From the NCBI GenBank assembly GCA_004014935.1, contig CP025323.1, positions 682,001-746,000 on the forward strand: a DNA stretch of 64,000 nucleotides, written 5' to 3'. Of the stretch, positions 9,568-19,062 are shown piece after piece. Source of the stretch: Saccharomycopsis malanga (Eukaryota > Ascomycota > Saccharomycetes > Ascoideales > Saccharomycopsidaceae). The translations under genes were made by a program, and so were the position numbers. The notes below the pieces were generated by a model. It ran no database searches. It was not told the origin of the DNA and saw nothing but the letters and a program-made list of their open reading frames with translations. Position 1 is the stretch's first letter. The number at the start of each line of letters is the position of its first letter.

Positions 9568-10509
9568 TTAATATTTCCTTGTTTTCCGCTTTCGTGGGGT
9601 AGAAGCTGGTCTGGGAATCTTGTAGTATCCATCATCCTCTTGGTAAAGGTTTTCAATATCAGCTTCAAGCTGTTTGAGAGCATTGTCAGACTCAGAATCT
9701 TTTTGAGATTCACTTCTAGCTTCCTGTAAAATTTTGTTTGCTTTCTCTTGCAATGATGGTGTTATTATCTTTTCACTAGGATCGGTGACATAAAGCTTAA
9801 TGCTTAGAAATGTGACTCTTCGGGCTTGAACATCTGCAATTTCATCTGGTGTTGGCTCCATTGAACATTCAATCTCTTCAAACGTCTCACCAGCTACAGC
9901 TGGGTAGCAATTGGCTGTCCACTGTTCATTGTTTATGCTGAGTGGAATGGTGTCTATCCAGCAAGCAACCTTTTCCTTATGGGACATATTGGGTGCTACT
10001 CTAGGATTGAAATTTTCAGGGAAACTGGATTGGTCCGCGTAGTTTGGATATTTGAAGGTGTTGTCGGCCAATTTTTCAATCCCGTTAAACCCAAGAAAGT
10101 CGCTATGAATGAATCCAGCATTAGAAGCATTATTGGTCAACATGTCATCGTAGGCCGTTGTTGCAGCTTTAAAGTGGGTGGGCGATTCGGCATACCGACC
10201 ATGAAACATGACAGGATTCTTAGGAAGCTGTGCTGGGAATGGGTTGAAGGGGACATTGCTTCTTAAGGATGAATTGTTCACCATATAAGGCTGTCGTACG
10301 GGAGACGCATATGGAGAGTTCTCTGGTGACACCATAACCATATATGGTGCTGGACGATCGTTGCGATGATGTCTTATTGGAGAAGAATACTTAGAAGAGT
10401 GAGTAATTGGTTTTCTTTTATTTCTAGTTTTTTCGGATGATGGATTGTTTTCCTCTACAATACGTACCACTGTATCCTGAACACCTTCCATCATATGATA
10501 ATCACCCAT
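9568..10509 (-). CDS. Unknown protein rich in CDK-type phosphosites
   Basis: Not recognised. The 313-aa protein is mostly disordered for its first 170 residues. It carries several proline-directed sites, including full CDK consensus S/T-P-x-K/R at S43 (SPIR), S69 (SPVR) and T304 (TPRK), plus minimal SP at 61 and 65. A compact conserved-looking block begins KEKVACWIDTIPL near residue 180 and runs through RVTFLSIKLYVTDP. A helical Glu-rich stretch and a basic C-terminus KRKTRKY (likely nuclear localisation) follow. The pattern suggests a cell-cycle-regulated nuclear protein, but this is inference. Divergent from MSM1 with a 284-nt shared promoter. Confidence 0.75.
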   Translation of the reverse strand: MGDYHMMEGVQDTVVRIVEENNPSSEKTRNKRKPITHSSKYSSPIRHHRNDRPAPYMVMVSPENSPYASPVRQPYMVNNSSLRSNVPFNPFPAQLPKNPVMFHGRYAESPTHFKAATTAYDDMLTNNASNAGFIHSDFLGFNGIEKLADNTFKYPNYADQSSFPENFNPRVAPNMSHKEKVACWIDTIPLSINNEQWTANCYPAVAGETFEEIECSMEPTPDEIADVQARRVTFLSIKLYVTDPSEKIITPSLQEKANKILQEARSESQKDSESDNALKQLEADIENLYQEDDGYYKIPRPASTPRKRKTRKY

Positions 10510-10793
10510 AATATACTTTGAATTTGAACAATTCGACGAGTCGCTATACCAAATTTGGCTTAAGGATAACCAACTACTCTTCTACAACTACCAAACAATA
10601 TATAATGATTGGCCCTTATATTAATCACAAAAAAGTGCCTATGCATGCTCAAGTGTCGCAGGTTATACATGTTATGTGCCCTGGAAAGCTCTGGGGGAAT
10701 TATCAGTTTTTAGCATACGGGGTAGACAGGTATGAAAAATCAAAGTCAGCAGATAGTAAGGGAAATAGTGGATATATTAATATAATTATAGCA

Positions 10794-12576
10794 ATGAAGG
10801 GGTGTAGGGTTCAAAAAGGACTGTTTCTGAGGTTTTTCATGAGAGCCCACTCCACCAATGTGGAAAAAAAGCCTTTTTACATCACTACCCCGATTTTTTA
10901 TGTCAATGCGGGTATGTTAGATTATTAGATTATTGAGCATTACAATGTGTTTTTGTTTTAGCTAACTCTCCTTTCTAGCTCCCCATTTGGGTCATTTGTA
11001 TTCCATGTTGCTATGTGATGTGAGAAACAGATGGGAAACGTTGAATAATAGACCGTCCTTGTTCACAACAGGTACTGATGAGCATGGATTAAAAGTGCAG
11101 TCAGCAGCAGAAAAAAACAAGAAAGACACCAAGGAGTTCACGGACTCGTTGGCTGCCATTTTCAAAGACTTGGCAAGCAAGAGCAGTATCAAATATGACA
11201 GGTTTATTCGAACCACAGACCCGGACCATTTGAAAACAGTGGAGCATTTTTGGAACATTGTCAATGAAAAAGGCTATATCTATGAAGGTAACCATAGTGG
11301 CTGGTATTCTGTTTCTGATGAAACTTTCTATCCTGAGACTCAGATCGAGGAGATTGTAGATAATAAGACTAATACGAAAAAGATGGTTTCTAAAGAAACA
11401 GGAACCGAGGTTTTTTTCCATCAGGAAAAAAATTACTTTTTCAAGCTTTCTGTATTCTACGACGACTTGTTGAAGCTTTTAAATGATAGAACAGACTTTA
11501 TTGTACCTAAAACAAAGCAGATGGAACTTACCAACGAGCTCAAACAGCAAGGTAAGCTTGAAGACCTAAGTATATCACGTCCTGCCTCACGTTTGAAATG
11601 GGGAATACCAGTACCAGGAGACAATTCCCAAACTATATATGTATGGTTTGACGCTTTGATCAATTACTTAACCAGCACAGGTTTTCCATGGGGAGCGTCT
11701 GCAGGTAAAATAGAAACACCTGCTTCTAATCCATGGCCGGCCACACATATCATAGGAAAAGATATTGTGCGGTTCCATGGCGTCTACTGGCCTTGTTTTT
11801 TGATGGCTGCTGGTGTTGAAGTACCACGCCAATTAATAGTTCATGGCCACTGGCTTTGCGAGGGAACCAAAATGAGTAAATCCATAGGTAATGTTGTAGA
11901 TCCTGTGGCAATGTTAGAATATTATGGTATTGATCTGCTTAGATTTTATCTTTGTGAAAATTCTGTATTAGAAGGTGACGGTGATTTCAAAGAAGAAGAA
12001 TTGTATTTTACTAGAAATAGTATTATGCAAAAAATCTCAAACTTGATCATGAGAGGTTGTGGTCCCAAGTTTAACATTCAAAGAGCTGTCGAGAGTTATC
12101 ATGCAAGTTCCTTAAGTGATCCAGACGTAGCCTTACAACGATTTGGTAAAGAAAGCGAGGTTCTTACTATGTATAAACAGCTTGTGGAAAGTATAAACTC
12201 GCTCCATGGAAAGTTTGGTCGTTACATAGAAAACTATGAAACAGTGTATGCCATAAATGAAATATGGAATGTGATAAGGCAAGGAAATCAATTGTTCCAA
12301 GCCGCTGAACCATGGTCCTTAGATGCAACTGTCAGTAAAGAAGACTGTTTAGCTCAAGACGCTGTTATATTTGCTTCCTCAGAAGCTGTTAGAATTTGTT
12401 CTATTCTATTACAGCCAATAATGCCTACACTATCCAATGTGTTCCTTGATCGGCTCAACGTGCCAAAGGCTCATAGAGATGGCGAGTTTGCCAAATTTGG
12501 TGCCGATAAATACGGGGAAGGAGTTAACAGGAAAGGTAATATACCAATGAAGAGAATCGAAAAAAGAGTAGTATGA
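10794..12576 (+). CDS. MSM1: Mitochondrial methionyl-tRNA synthetase (one intron)
   Basis: Charges mitochondrial tRNA-Met. Exons are 10794-10911 and 10979-12576 (571 aa, close to the 575 of S. cerevisiae Msm1). The intron has donor GTATGT at 10912, branch GCTAAC at 10961-10966 and acceptor TAG ending at 10978. Splicing restores the class I motif exactly: TTPIFYVNA joins to APHLGHLYSMLLCDV, with HLGH at residues 42-45. KMSKS follows near 337-341, then the DxLRFYL segment and the anticodon-binding helical domain. The first 30 residues (MKGCRVQKGLFLRFFMRAHS) form a basic amphipathic mitochondrial targeting sequence. The frame is open upstream to 10518, but that stretch overlaps the divergent promoter and lacks similarity, so ATG 10794 is preferred. 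Confidence 0.93.
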
Positions 12577-13691
12577 TACCTTACCAGTACTTCATACACA
12601 TTCTAAAGGTTTTTAATTGCAAAACCATTGGAAAACCTTGTGAATAGTTATCAGATCATAATGAAAGAGATACTAAACATATTTACTATGAATAAGCGCT
12701 AACAGCTGTGTGATTATTGAACATCAAAACACATTAACTATAGTACAGCCTGCGCATTAACATACCCTTACTGCATATTTTTTGGATTATATATTGATTC
12801 GATGCTCTTGTACATGTACTCAAAGTCTCTGGTAGAAAGTTATCTCTCTAATATGTACATATGTTGAAAAGCTTATTAAAACTTAAATAACCCTTATAGA
12901 AAGAATCTATGTTAATAATAATTTTATATTTTGAGTTCATTATGTATATGATACGTAGTTAGGCAGTGTGCTAAAAGGAGACTTGCCAAAAACACCGGTA
13001 AGAAAAAAGTCAATATGTCTCGTTCAATAACCAAAATACACACATAATCATCTACTTGAACGTCCGATGAGTTGGGGAGTAAGAACTAGACTGTGTATAA
13101 CCATTTTTCAGACAGTTTCACTCACCTGTGTTTCCATGTCCAATGAGAATCAACTCTCAATATATTTGATTATTAAGGAGTCATCTTATTTGTAGGTTAG
13201 GCAATAAACACACTCGCTCTACAAATGGAAAAAACAACGTAATTAGGTAATGTGGCAGATAACTCAACCACTGGGTTCATTGATTGCGAACTGTCAACTT
13301 GACGTAATGTTCTAACAACAAGTTGGATGAGCTGCTACAGATAAGGGGGATGAAGACTATGCCAGGCTACTTACTTACCAAAGTTATTTACAAGTATGAC
13401 CATTTTACCATCAAGTACTACATTTTTCAATTACTAGAATTTCTGCTTGCTTATCTTTTTAATAAAGCATGCTAACAACTTTGCTGAACAAATTTTTCTG
13501 AGTAAAAAAACTTACGGGGCGACAAAATGAAGCTCGAAAAACAGCAGAGATTCAATTTCTCTGATACCATGTTCAAATCTTAAGTTTATTACATTGTGCT
13601 AGAGAATGACATTCGAGTAAATACAGGAAAGATGTTATGAACTATATGTACCAAGGATGATGGCAAGTTGAAAAGATGTGTGTAATGACAA
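12577..13691. other. Long convergent intergenic region, MSM1 / YAH1
   Basis: About 1.1 kb, AT-rich, between two converging genes. I looked for tRNA, snoRNA C/D boxes, long frames and repeats and found none I can support. It holds the 3' ends of both genes. The length is unusual for a tail-to-tail spacer here. Confidence 0.35.
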
Positions 13692-14349
13692 TCAGCTGAA
13701 ATCCTTACTCTGTAAGTTTCTGGTCATTGCTGGCAATGCTACTCTAATTCCATCAATGTCTTTGGTCATTTTTATCTGGCAACCCAATCTGGATGTTTCT
13801 GTTAAACCGAAAGCCAAATCCAACATATCGTTTTCATCATCGTCTGGCTCTGGAATGGCATCATAAAAATCAGGATCAACAATAACATGACAGGTAGAGC
13901 ACGCACAAGATCCACCACAGGCACCTTCCATGTCAAGATTATTTGCCTGGGCAATGTCAAGAAGTGAGTCACCTTCAGCAACTTCGTAAGTGAACTGTTC
14001 ACCTTCTTTTGTTATGAAGGTAACATGAAGCCTGATTTGTTAGTGAACCATACAATATAAAACGCAGAACAGAGTTCAAAAATAAGTTTTATCACCGATA
14101 AATTAACCAATATACATACTCTTCGCCTGGTTTTGGTTTATGTACATGTCCATGCCACGTAGGCGCACTAGTATTGAACTGTCTTAACTGAAATCTCTTG
14201 AAACCGCTCTCTTTGGAGCCTCGCAAAAGGTTCTGTATTGGAGGAGAAGATATTTTAACGAAGCGGGGTTGAGCCCGATTAAATAATGGAATCGCTTTTG
14301 AAAGCACTCTACGCTGCATTGTAGATCCCAATAAGCTCTTGGTAAGCAT
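13692..14349 (-). CDS. YAH1: Mitochondrial [2Fe-2S] ferredoxin (adrenodoxin) Yah1, one intron
   Basis: Matrix ferredoxin that supplies electrons from Arh1 for iron-sulfur cluster assembly and for heme A and coenzyme Q synthesis. Exons on the minus strand are 14349-14120 and 14031-13692, giving 189 aa. The intron has donor GTATGT at 14119, a cACTAAC branch site and acceptor CAG ending at 14032. Splicing joins KPGEE to LHVTFITKEG in phase 2. The N-terminal ~60 residues are a basic mitochondrial presequence. The cluster ligands are C115, C121 and C124 (within ACGGSCACSTC), plus the Cys of RLGCQI. The acidic DPDFYDAIPEPDDDEND stretch and the RVALPAMTRN end match Yah1 closely. Confidence 0.95.
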
Positions 14350-15044
14350 CTTTCTATTGAAAACTAGAGTTTTTATTCTCTCTCAGCTCTTTTTCTGCAC
14401 CTGGATGTCACTATCAGATCCTACTTGGATATCGGATATTCGTTTTTCATCTCGGTATATCTGATTTTTCAGTCCGATACATTTTTCTCTGCTTAGAGAT
14501 TAAGTCCGTCGTTCAAGGCAGGGTGATAGCACAACCTTTATTATTGGCACTATAATACAGGCCAAGCCTAGAATTGGATATCAAAAGTGAGAATGTATTT
14601 CATATAACAGTCACGTATATGAAGCCATGCTATAAGAAACTTGGTCAATTCTAACAGGAAAATAACGAAGTTGTTTCATTTAATATATAAATCGTACCAC
14701 CATACTTGATCACTTGATCTCCCAGAAAAAGAGAGGTTGAAATCCTTATTTGTATTAAGCCGGTTGAAAAAACTAGAAAATTCCCAATCTACTGTGGATG
14801 TTGAGTAGTAAATATTAGCTACATTATAAAATTAAAGTAAAATAAAACGTCAAAGTATTGCCAGAATAATTTTGAACGGAAAAAGTAAGAATGACGAAGT
14901 GAAAATGGTAATATGTAGAAAGAAACAAAACAAACTAGTAATTACTAGTGAAATAAAAAGTACTTAACATAGAAAAAAGAAAACAAGCGTTAACAAATTT
15001 AAAGAATAAGCAAGTGTGAAGAAAAAAGTTAGATTAGCTTGAGC
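14350..15044. other. Intergenic: YAH1 promoter and 3' flank of the repeat precursor gene
   Basis: The first 200 nt (the YAH1 promoter) carry several short CGGATA/TCCGATA-type words near 14432-14480. The rest (14600-15044) is strongly A-rich, with no gene or repeat that I can support. Confidence 0.4.
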
Positions 15045-15842
15045 TTATTCAAGGTCTCTTTTGGTCCAGTTGAAACCAAACAATCCTCTCTTGTCTAATT
15101 GAGCTTGTTCAATATCTCTTTTGGTCCAGTTGAAACCAAACAATCCTCTCTTGTCTAATTGAGCTTGTTCAATATCTCTTTTGGTCCAGTTAAATCCAAA
15201 CAATCCTCTCTTGTCTAATTGAGCTTGTTCAATATCTCTTTTGGTCCAGTTAAATCCAAACAATCCTCTCTTGTCTAATTGAGCTTGTTCAATATCTCTT
15301 TTGGTCCAGTTAAATCCAAACAATCCTCTCTTGTCTAATTGAGCTTGTTCAATATCTCTTTTGGTCCAGTTGAAACCAAACAATCCTCTCTTGTCTAATT
15401 GAGCTTGTTCAATATCTCTTTTGGTCCAGTTAAATCCAAACAATCCTCTCTTGTCTAATTGAGCTTGTTCAATATCTCTTTTGGTCCAGTTAAATCCAAA
15501 CAATCCTCTCTTGTCTAATTGAGCTTGTTCAATATCTCTTTTGGTCCAATTAAAGCCAAACAATCCTCTTTCATCCAACTGGGCTTGTTCCATTTCTCTT
15601 TTAGTCCAGTTAAAGCCAAACAATCCTCTTTCATCCAATTTCTCATTAGTAATATTTCTTGTAGCTTCTGGAAAGGCGCTTGTAGTGGTTGGAGTGACGC
15701 TGGAAGTGCCATTGTTGTGGCCAAAATGGGTTTTGAACCAGTCAAAAAGCCCTCTTTTATGAAGTTGGTTGTCCAATACTGGCGCAGCATCAGCTGCCAA
15801 AACGTACAAGGACGCAATGGTAAGGACACTAAGAAGTTTCAT
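15045..15842 (-). CDS. Repetitive Kex2-processed secreted peptide precursor
   Basis: Encodes 265 aa starting at ATG 15842 (the frame is open four codons further, but without ATG). The signal peptide MKLLSVLTIASLYVLAADA is followed by a short pro-segment and KR. A diverged unit GLFDWFKTHFGHNN and a Thr/Ser-rich linker come next. Ten tandem copies of a 20-residue unit follow: GLFGFNWT, KR, DIEQAQLD, KR. The last copy ends KRDLE. The first two units have ER instead of one KR and EMEQAQLD instead of DIEQAQLD. Kex2 would cut after every KR, releasing up to ten GLFGFNWT octapeptides and acidic spacers. Architecture matches alpha-factor and other Kex2-processed repeat precursors (for example Ece1, repellents). 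However, the spacers lack the X-Ala/X-Pro dipeptides trimmed by Ste13, and the peptide resembles no alpha-pheromone I know. Each NWT is also an N-glycosylation sequon. Confidence 0.88.
   Translation of the reverse strand: MKLLSVLTIASLYVLAADAAPVLDNQLHKRGLFDWFKTHFGHNNGTSSVTPTTTSAFPEATRNITNEKLDERGLFGFNWTKREMEQAQLDERGLFGFNWTKRDIEQAQLDKRGLFGFNWTKRDIEQAQLDKRGLFGFNWTKRDIEQAQLDKRGLFGFNWTKRDIEQAQLDKRGLFGFNWTKRDIEQAQLDKRGLFGFNWTKRDIEQAQLDKRGLFGFNWTKRDIEQAQLDKRGLFGFNWTKRDIEQAQLDKRGLFGFNWTKRDLE
15052..15651 (-). repeat. Ten-copy 60-bp in-frame tandem repeat
   Basis: Ten direct 60-bp units, nearly identical, inside the secreted precursor gene. Read in + coordinates, two synonymous spellings of the FN codons alternate: GTTGAAACC in the units at 15061, 15121 and 15361, and GTTAAATCC in the units at 15181, 15241, 15301, 15421 and 15481. 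A third, older spelling (TTAAAGCC) is in the two gene-5' units. The interspersed order indicates conversion or unequal exchange between units rather than simple stepwise duplication. Confidence 0.95.
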
Positions 15843-17316
15843 ATTCGTATTCAATCTGAATATATACTGAGAAAAGTGATAGTTTTAGTGATTGAAACTG
15901 TTGATTGAAGATTATAGCTTGAAAAGTAAATACATATCTAGTTAGAATCAGAGAAATGTCAACTATATATACCTATCTATCTATCTATCCAGTTTTATGG
16001 GTGGTATCTGGTAAAATAAAAATTTGGCTTATACATTTTGATGATTGACAGGTCGATTGGCACTTAATTTGATGCCATGTTGAAATAGTTTGGCGCATGC
16101 CTCAGTTTACAATAGATGCTGCCTAGTGCGCACGGCATCTGGAAAGTGCAATATTGAAGCTATCGCTTTAACATGTAAAGAAATATTATATTGACCCTTC
16201 TTAACTTGAAACAATAGGTCCACAGTGTAAATCCCATTCGAAGTTGTTTGTAATTTGACCTTATTGAGTATTATTGAGTATTATTGCTTGTAGTTATCGG
16301 TAAGATAACACTACATTCCGTTCATCTAGTGCGCACGGATAAACGTCATGTCAAGCTCAGAATATGACCGCTAAACTATAAATGAAGATATTGTACGCCT
16401 TGGCCTTTGATTTAGCACATCTCTGGTTTGAATAGTCCGCTGCTGTCCACTTACCATCTACTCCTTATTGTCAAAGTGGCTCAAGGGCCTCATTGCCCAT
16501 TGTACAATATGTGGTGTTTTGGTATTAATAGCATTTACCCCTATTTATATCTTTATTTATATTCTCCTACATCATATTGTTTGCAATAAACATTCAGCAA
16601 GGCATACCTATTGTGCTGAATGTTTTGAAGGGCTTATTGCTGTTGCCTTGCTATTAAGACATTGTAAGTTTAAAATGAACCAGGTAGAATCTGTACCCAA
16701 ATTGTAACATGCTTTTATGTCAAGCTCAATACATACATTTCAAAAATAGGTTCCTTGATTATACAGCAGGTACATCCTGGTCAATAATTATAAACAAAAT
16801 GAAATTTTTTTTTTGACATTCTAAATAATAAAAGTAAAGAAAACCTGCGTGTCACAACATACCAGTGAAGCAGCAAAATTGATCACAAGGTAGTCAAAGT
16901 TTCAAGAAGATCATAAAACGTTATTATCACCGTTTAAATTTGAAAACAGACTCAGATGGATTAGTACATTTCTACTTTGTCTCTTAATAATAGTATTAAT
17001 AATTACAAGTTTTTAGCCACCAAGCACTAGATTATATCTAAGTCTATTTCCCTACACTATCCTGAATTAGGTCAGTTGTAACAAATTATAGAGCCAAACA
17101 GTTGTGAACTTTGTTACTAAAATAAAACATACGGGTTGAATTTCACAGTTACCAAATAAACGACGAAAGCATGTATCAAAAATATAAAATCAGAAAATAA
17201 AAAGAGCAACTAAAAAAAATCAGAAAAACGAAACCCGGAACTGTAACAAGATGTATAATAATAAGCAAAAGAATAAAAACATAAAACACTGTAAATCAAT
17301 AATAAAGTGCTGGGCC
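15843..17316. promoter_or_regulatory. Upstream region of the repeat precursor gene and 3' flank of the permease
   Basis: About 1.5 kb without a supportable gene. A TATA box (TATATATA, 15964-15971) lies about 122 nt upstream of the precursor ATG, next to a (CTAT)n tract at 15973-15989. The 13-mer CTAGTGCGCACGG occurs twice in the same orientation, at 16123-16135 and 16326-16338. A short tandem TATTGAGTAT repeat lies near 16261-16285. A 79-codon frame at 16468 lacks an ATG and is not counted. 16700-17316 is AT-rich permease 3' flank. Confidence 0.5.
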
Positions 17317-19062
17317 TTAACACCAAAGGTTGTAAAATCTGTACCACCATGGTTTGGCGGCAAGCAAAGCTTTTTCTTCTCTGATCTCTTGTCTCAACAA
17401 GTCCAAATCCTTGACCTTTCTGCCGGTGTTCAAGTCGACATTCTTCAAGTCTACAAAAAGGTTAAAGTCTTTAGTGTAGAACATGTAACCAAGGTAGAAG
17501 ACAATCACTACTGGGACAGTCAAATAAGCAGAGAAGAAACTACTTGCACTACCTTTCCCGCTTGCTGGCCAAACTGCAATCCAGAACTGAGCAATAAGCA
17601 CCAAAACATTGAAAAGCAAACCGTAATAGGAGCCAATGATACCAGTTTGAGAAGTGAATGCCAACTCGTCGGTATTTCTACCTTGTAACTTCAATGCTCT
17701 TCTGAACAAAATATGACAAGCACAGATTGATCCCCAAGTGAAGATGGTAGAAAGACCAGAAATAGCAAGAAGCCAGTTGAAAGCAACACCATATTTCTTA
17801 GAAGCTGTCAAATATCCCAACAAACCAAAGCATGCTGTGATAGCCATAGCACCAAGCGGTCTACCTCTTCTGTCAATGTAACCGCACCAAGCTGGAGCAA
17901 ACCCTTGCTCAGCCATAGAGACAATTGTTCTTGAGCAACCAAAGATGGAAGAGTTACCGACAGAAAGAACAGATACCAAGATGACAGCATTGATGACGGA
18001 AGGCAAGCCTTTGATACCTCCGTTTTGAATGGCAATGACAAATGGAGAGGCTTTAGCATCGTAATCACTGTCTCCGCCAACCAATTGCTTGTCATTATAA
18101 GGAACCAACAAGCTAACAAAAAGCAAAGAAACAATGAAAAACAAAGAAATTCTCCAGAAAGTCTGTTTGGATGCCTTTGGAACTGATTTACGTGGGTTGG
18201 CAGCTTCAGCAGCAGTTAAACCAACAAATTCAGTACCACCAAAAGAGAAAGCGCCAGTAACAAATACAGAACAAAGACCTTTAAATCCATTATTAAAAGC
18301 CCCTGGATCTTCCCAGTACTTTCCGCCAATAAACTCATGGGTTGGACCACCACCGCAAACAAGAACAAGACCCAAGATTATGAAACCGCAAATAGCAATG
18401 ACCTTAATGAAAGAAAACCAGAATTCTGCTTCACCATATCCTTTGACACCAAACAAGTTGACAGCGAATATAAAAAGATAAAATATGGTAACCCATACCG
18501 CTCCACTGATTTCCTTATTCCAATATTGAATGATAATAGAAGAAGCCACAAGTTCAATGGGAAGCACCACAAGCCAGAAAATAGCATAATTCCAACCCAT
18601 GGCAAAACCCCATGGCCGAGAAATAAATTGAGAGTTGTAAACAGCAAAAGCTCCAGAAACAGGAAAATTGACTGCCAACTCTCCAAGAGCTTGCACAGTA
18701 CAATACAACATACTGGCCAAAAGACAGTAAGCAATGACAACACTTGCACCCCCTCCAGTGGCCAACACTTTTCCACTTCCAATGAACAAACCAGTACCAA
18801 TAGAACCACCAATGGCAATCATTTGCATATGACGGTTTTTCAATCCTTTGTGCAATGGAGACTCAGCTGATCTCTTGACAACCTTTTCTTCGATTGTGAG
18901 GACCTTGTTAGTCTCTGCTAAATTGTCTGCTCTTCTGAAAGAGTCTTTGAAGTCTTGCCATTTTGAAGAAGATTTCTGTTCTTCGTATGGAGAAGCAGAA
19001 CCAGTCGCCTGGTCTACTTCAAAAACAGCACTATTAACCTCTACCTTTCCACTATCAGGCAT
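17317..19062 (-). CDS. General amino-acid permease (Gap1/Agp1-type, YAT family)
   Basis: Plasma-membrane amino-acid:proton symporter of 581 aa with a cytosolic N-tail of about 80 residues and twelve membrane segments. The YAT signature IGGSIGTGLFIGSG is near residues 88-101, followed by GGGASVVIAY. FSFGGTEFVGLTAAEAANPRKSVPKA, the conserved loop after helix 6, is present. The C-terminus ends AAKPWWYRFYNLWC, the Gap1-type tail that in S. cerevisiae carries the palmitoylated Cys and the EEKA ubiquitin/di-leucine control region (here IREEKALLAAKP). Lysines in the N-tail are candidate ubiquitin sites for Rsp5-driven endocytosis. GATAAG motifs upstream suggest nitrogen control. Closest to Gap1/Gap2 of Candida-type yeasts, but which paralog is not decidable here. 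Confidence 0.92.
   Translation of the reverse strand: MPDSGKVEVNSAVFEVDQATGSASPYEEQKSSSKWQDFKDSFRRADNLAETNKVLTIEEKVVKRSAESPLHKGLKNRHMQMIAIGGSIGTGLFIGSGKVLATGGGASVVIAYCLLASMLYCTVQALGELAVNFPVSGAFAVYNSQFISRPWGFAMGWNYAIFWLVVLPIELVASSIIIQYWNKEISGAVWVTIFYLFIFAVNLFGVKGYGEAEFWFSFIKVIAICGFIILGLVLVCGGGPTHEFIGGKYWEDPGAFNNGFKGLCSVFVTGAFSFGGTEFVGLTAAEAANPRKSVPKASKQTFWRISLFFIVSLLFVSLLVPYNDKQLVGGDSDYDAKASPFVIAIQNGGIKGLPSVINAVILVSVLSVGNSSIFGCSRTIVSMAEQGFAPAWCGYIDRRGRPLGAMAITACFGLLGYLTASKKYGVAFNWLLAISGLSTIFTWGSICACHILFRRALKLQGRNTDELAFTSQTGIIGSYYGLLFNVLVLIAQFWIAVWPASGKGSASSFFSAYLTVPVVIVFYLGYMFYTKDFNLFVDLKNVDLNTGRKVKDLDLLRQEIREEKALLAAKPWWYRFYNLWC

Noticed and set aside
10518-10793. Upstream extension of the MSM1 frame
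   Set aside because: Would place about 90 unconserved residues before a good mitochondrial targeting sequence and overlap the divergent promoter. ATG 10794 fits family length.
12577-13691. C/D-box snoRNA in the MSM1/YAH1 gap
   Set aside because: GATGA words occur but without paired C and D boxes or a terminal stem.
15045-15842. Calling the repeat precursor alpha-factor
   Set aside because: Spacers are not Ste13 substrates and the octapeptide lacks similarity to known yeast alpha-pheromones, so only the precursor class is claimed.
15515-15908. Long open frames on both strands across the peptide repeat
   Set aside because: They are produced by the 60-bp periodicity. Only the minus frame with signal peptide and KR sites is coherent.
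16468-16707. 79-codon plus-strand frame with hydrophobic segment
   Set aside because: Begins with TTG, no ATG, no homology recognised, and lies in the far upstream region of the precursor gene.
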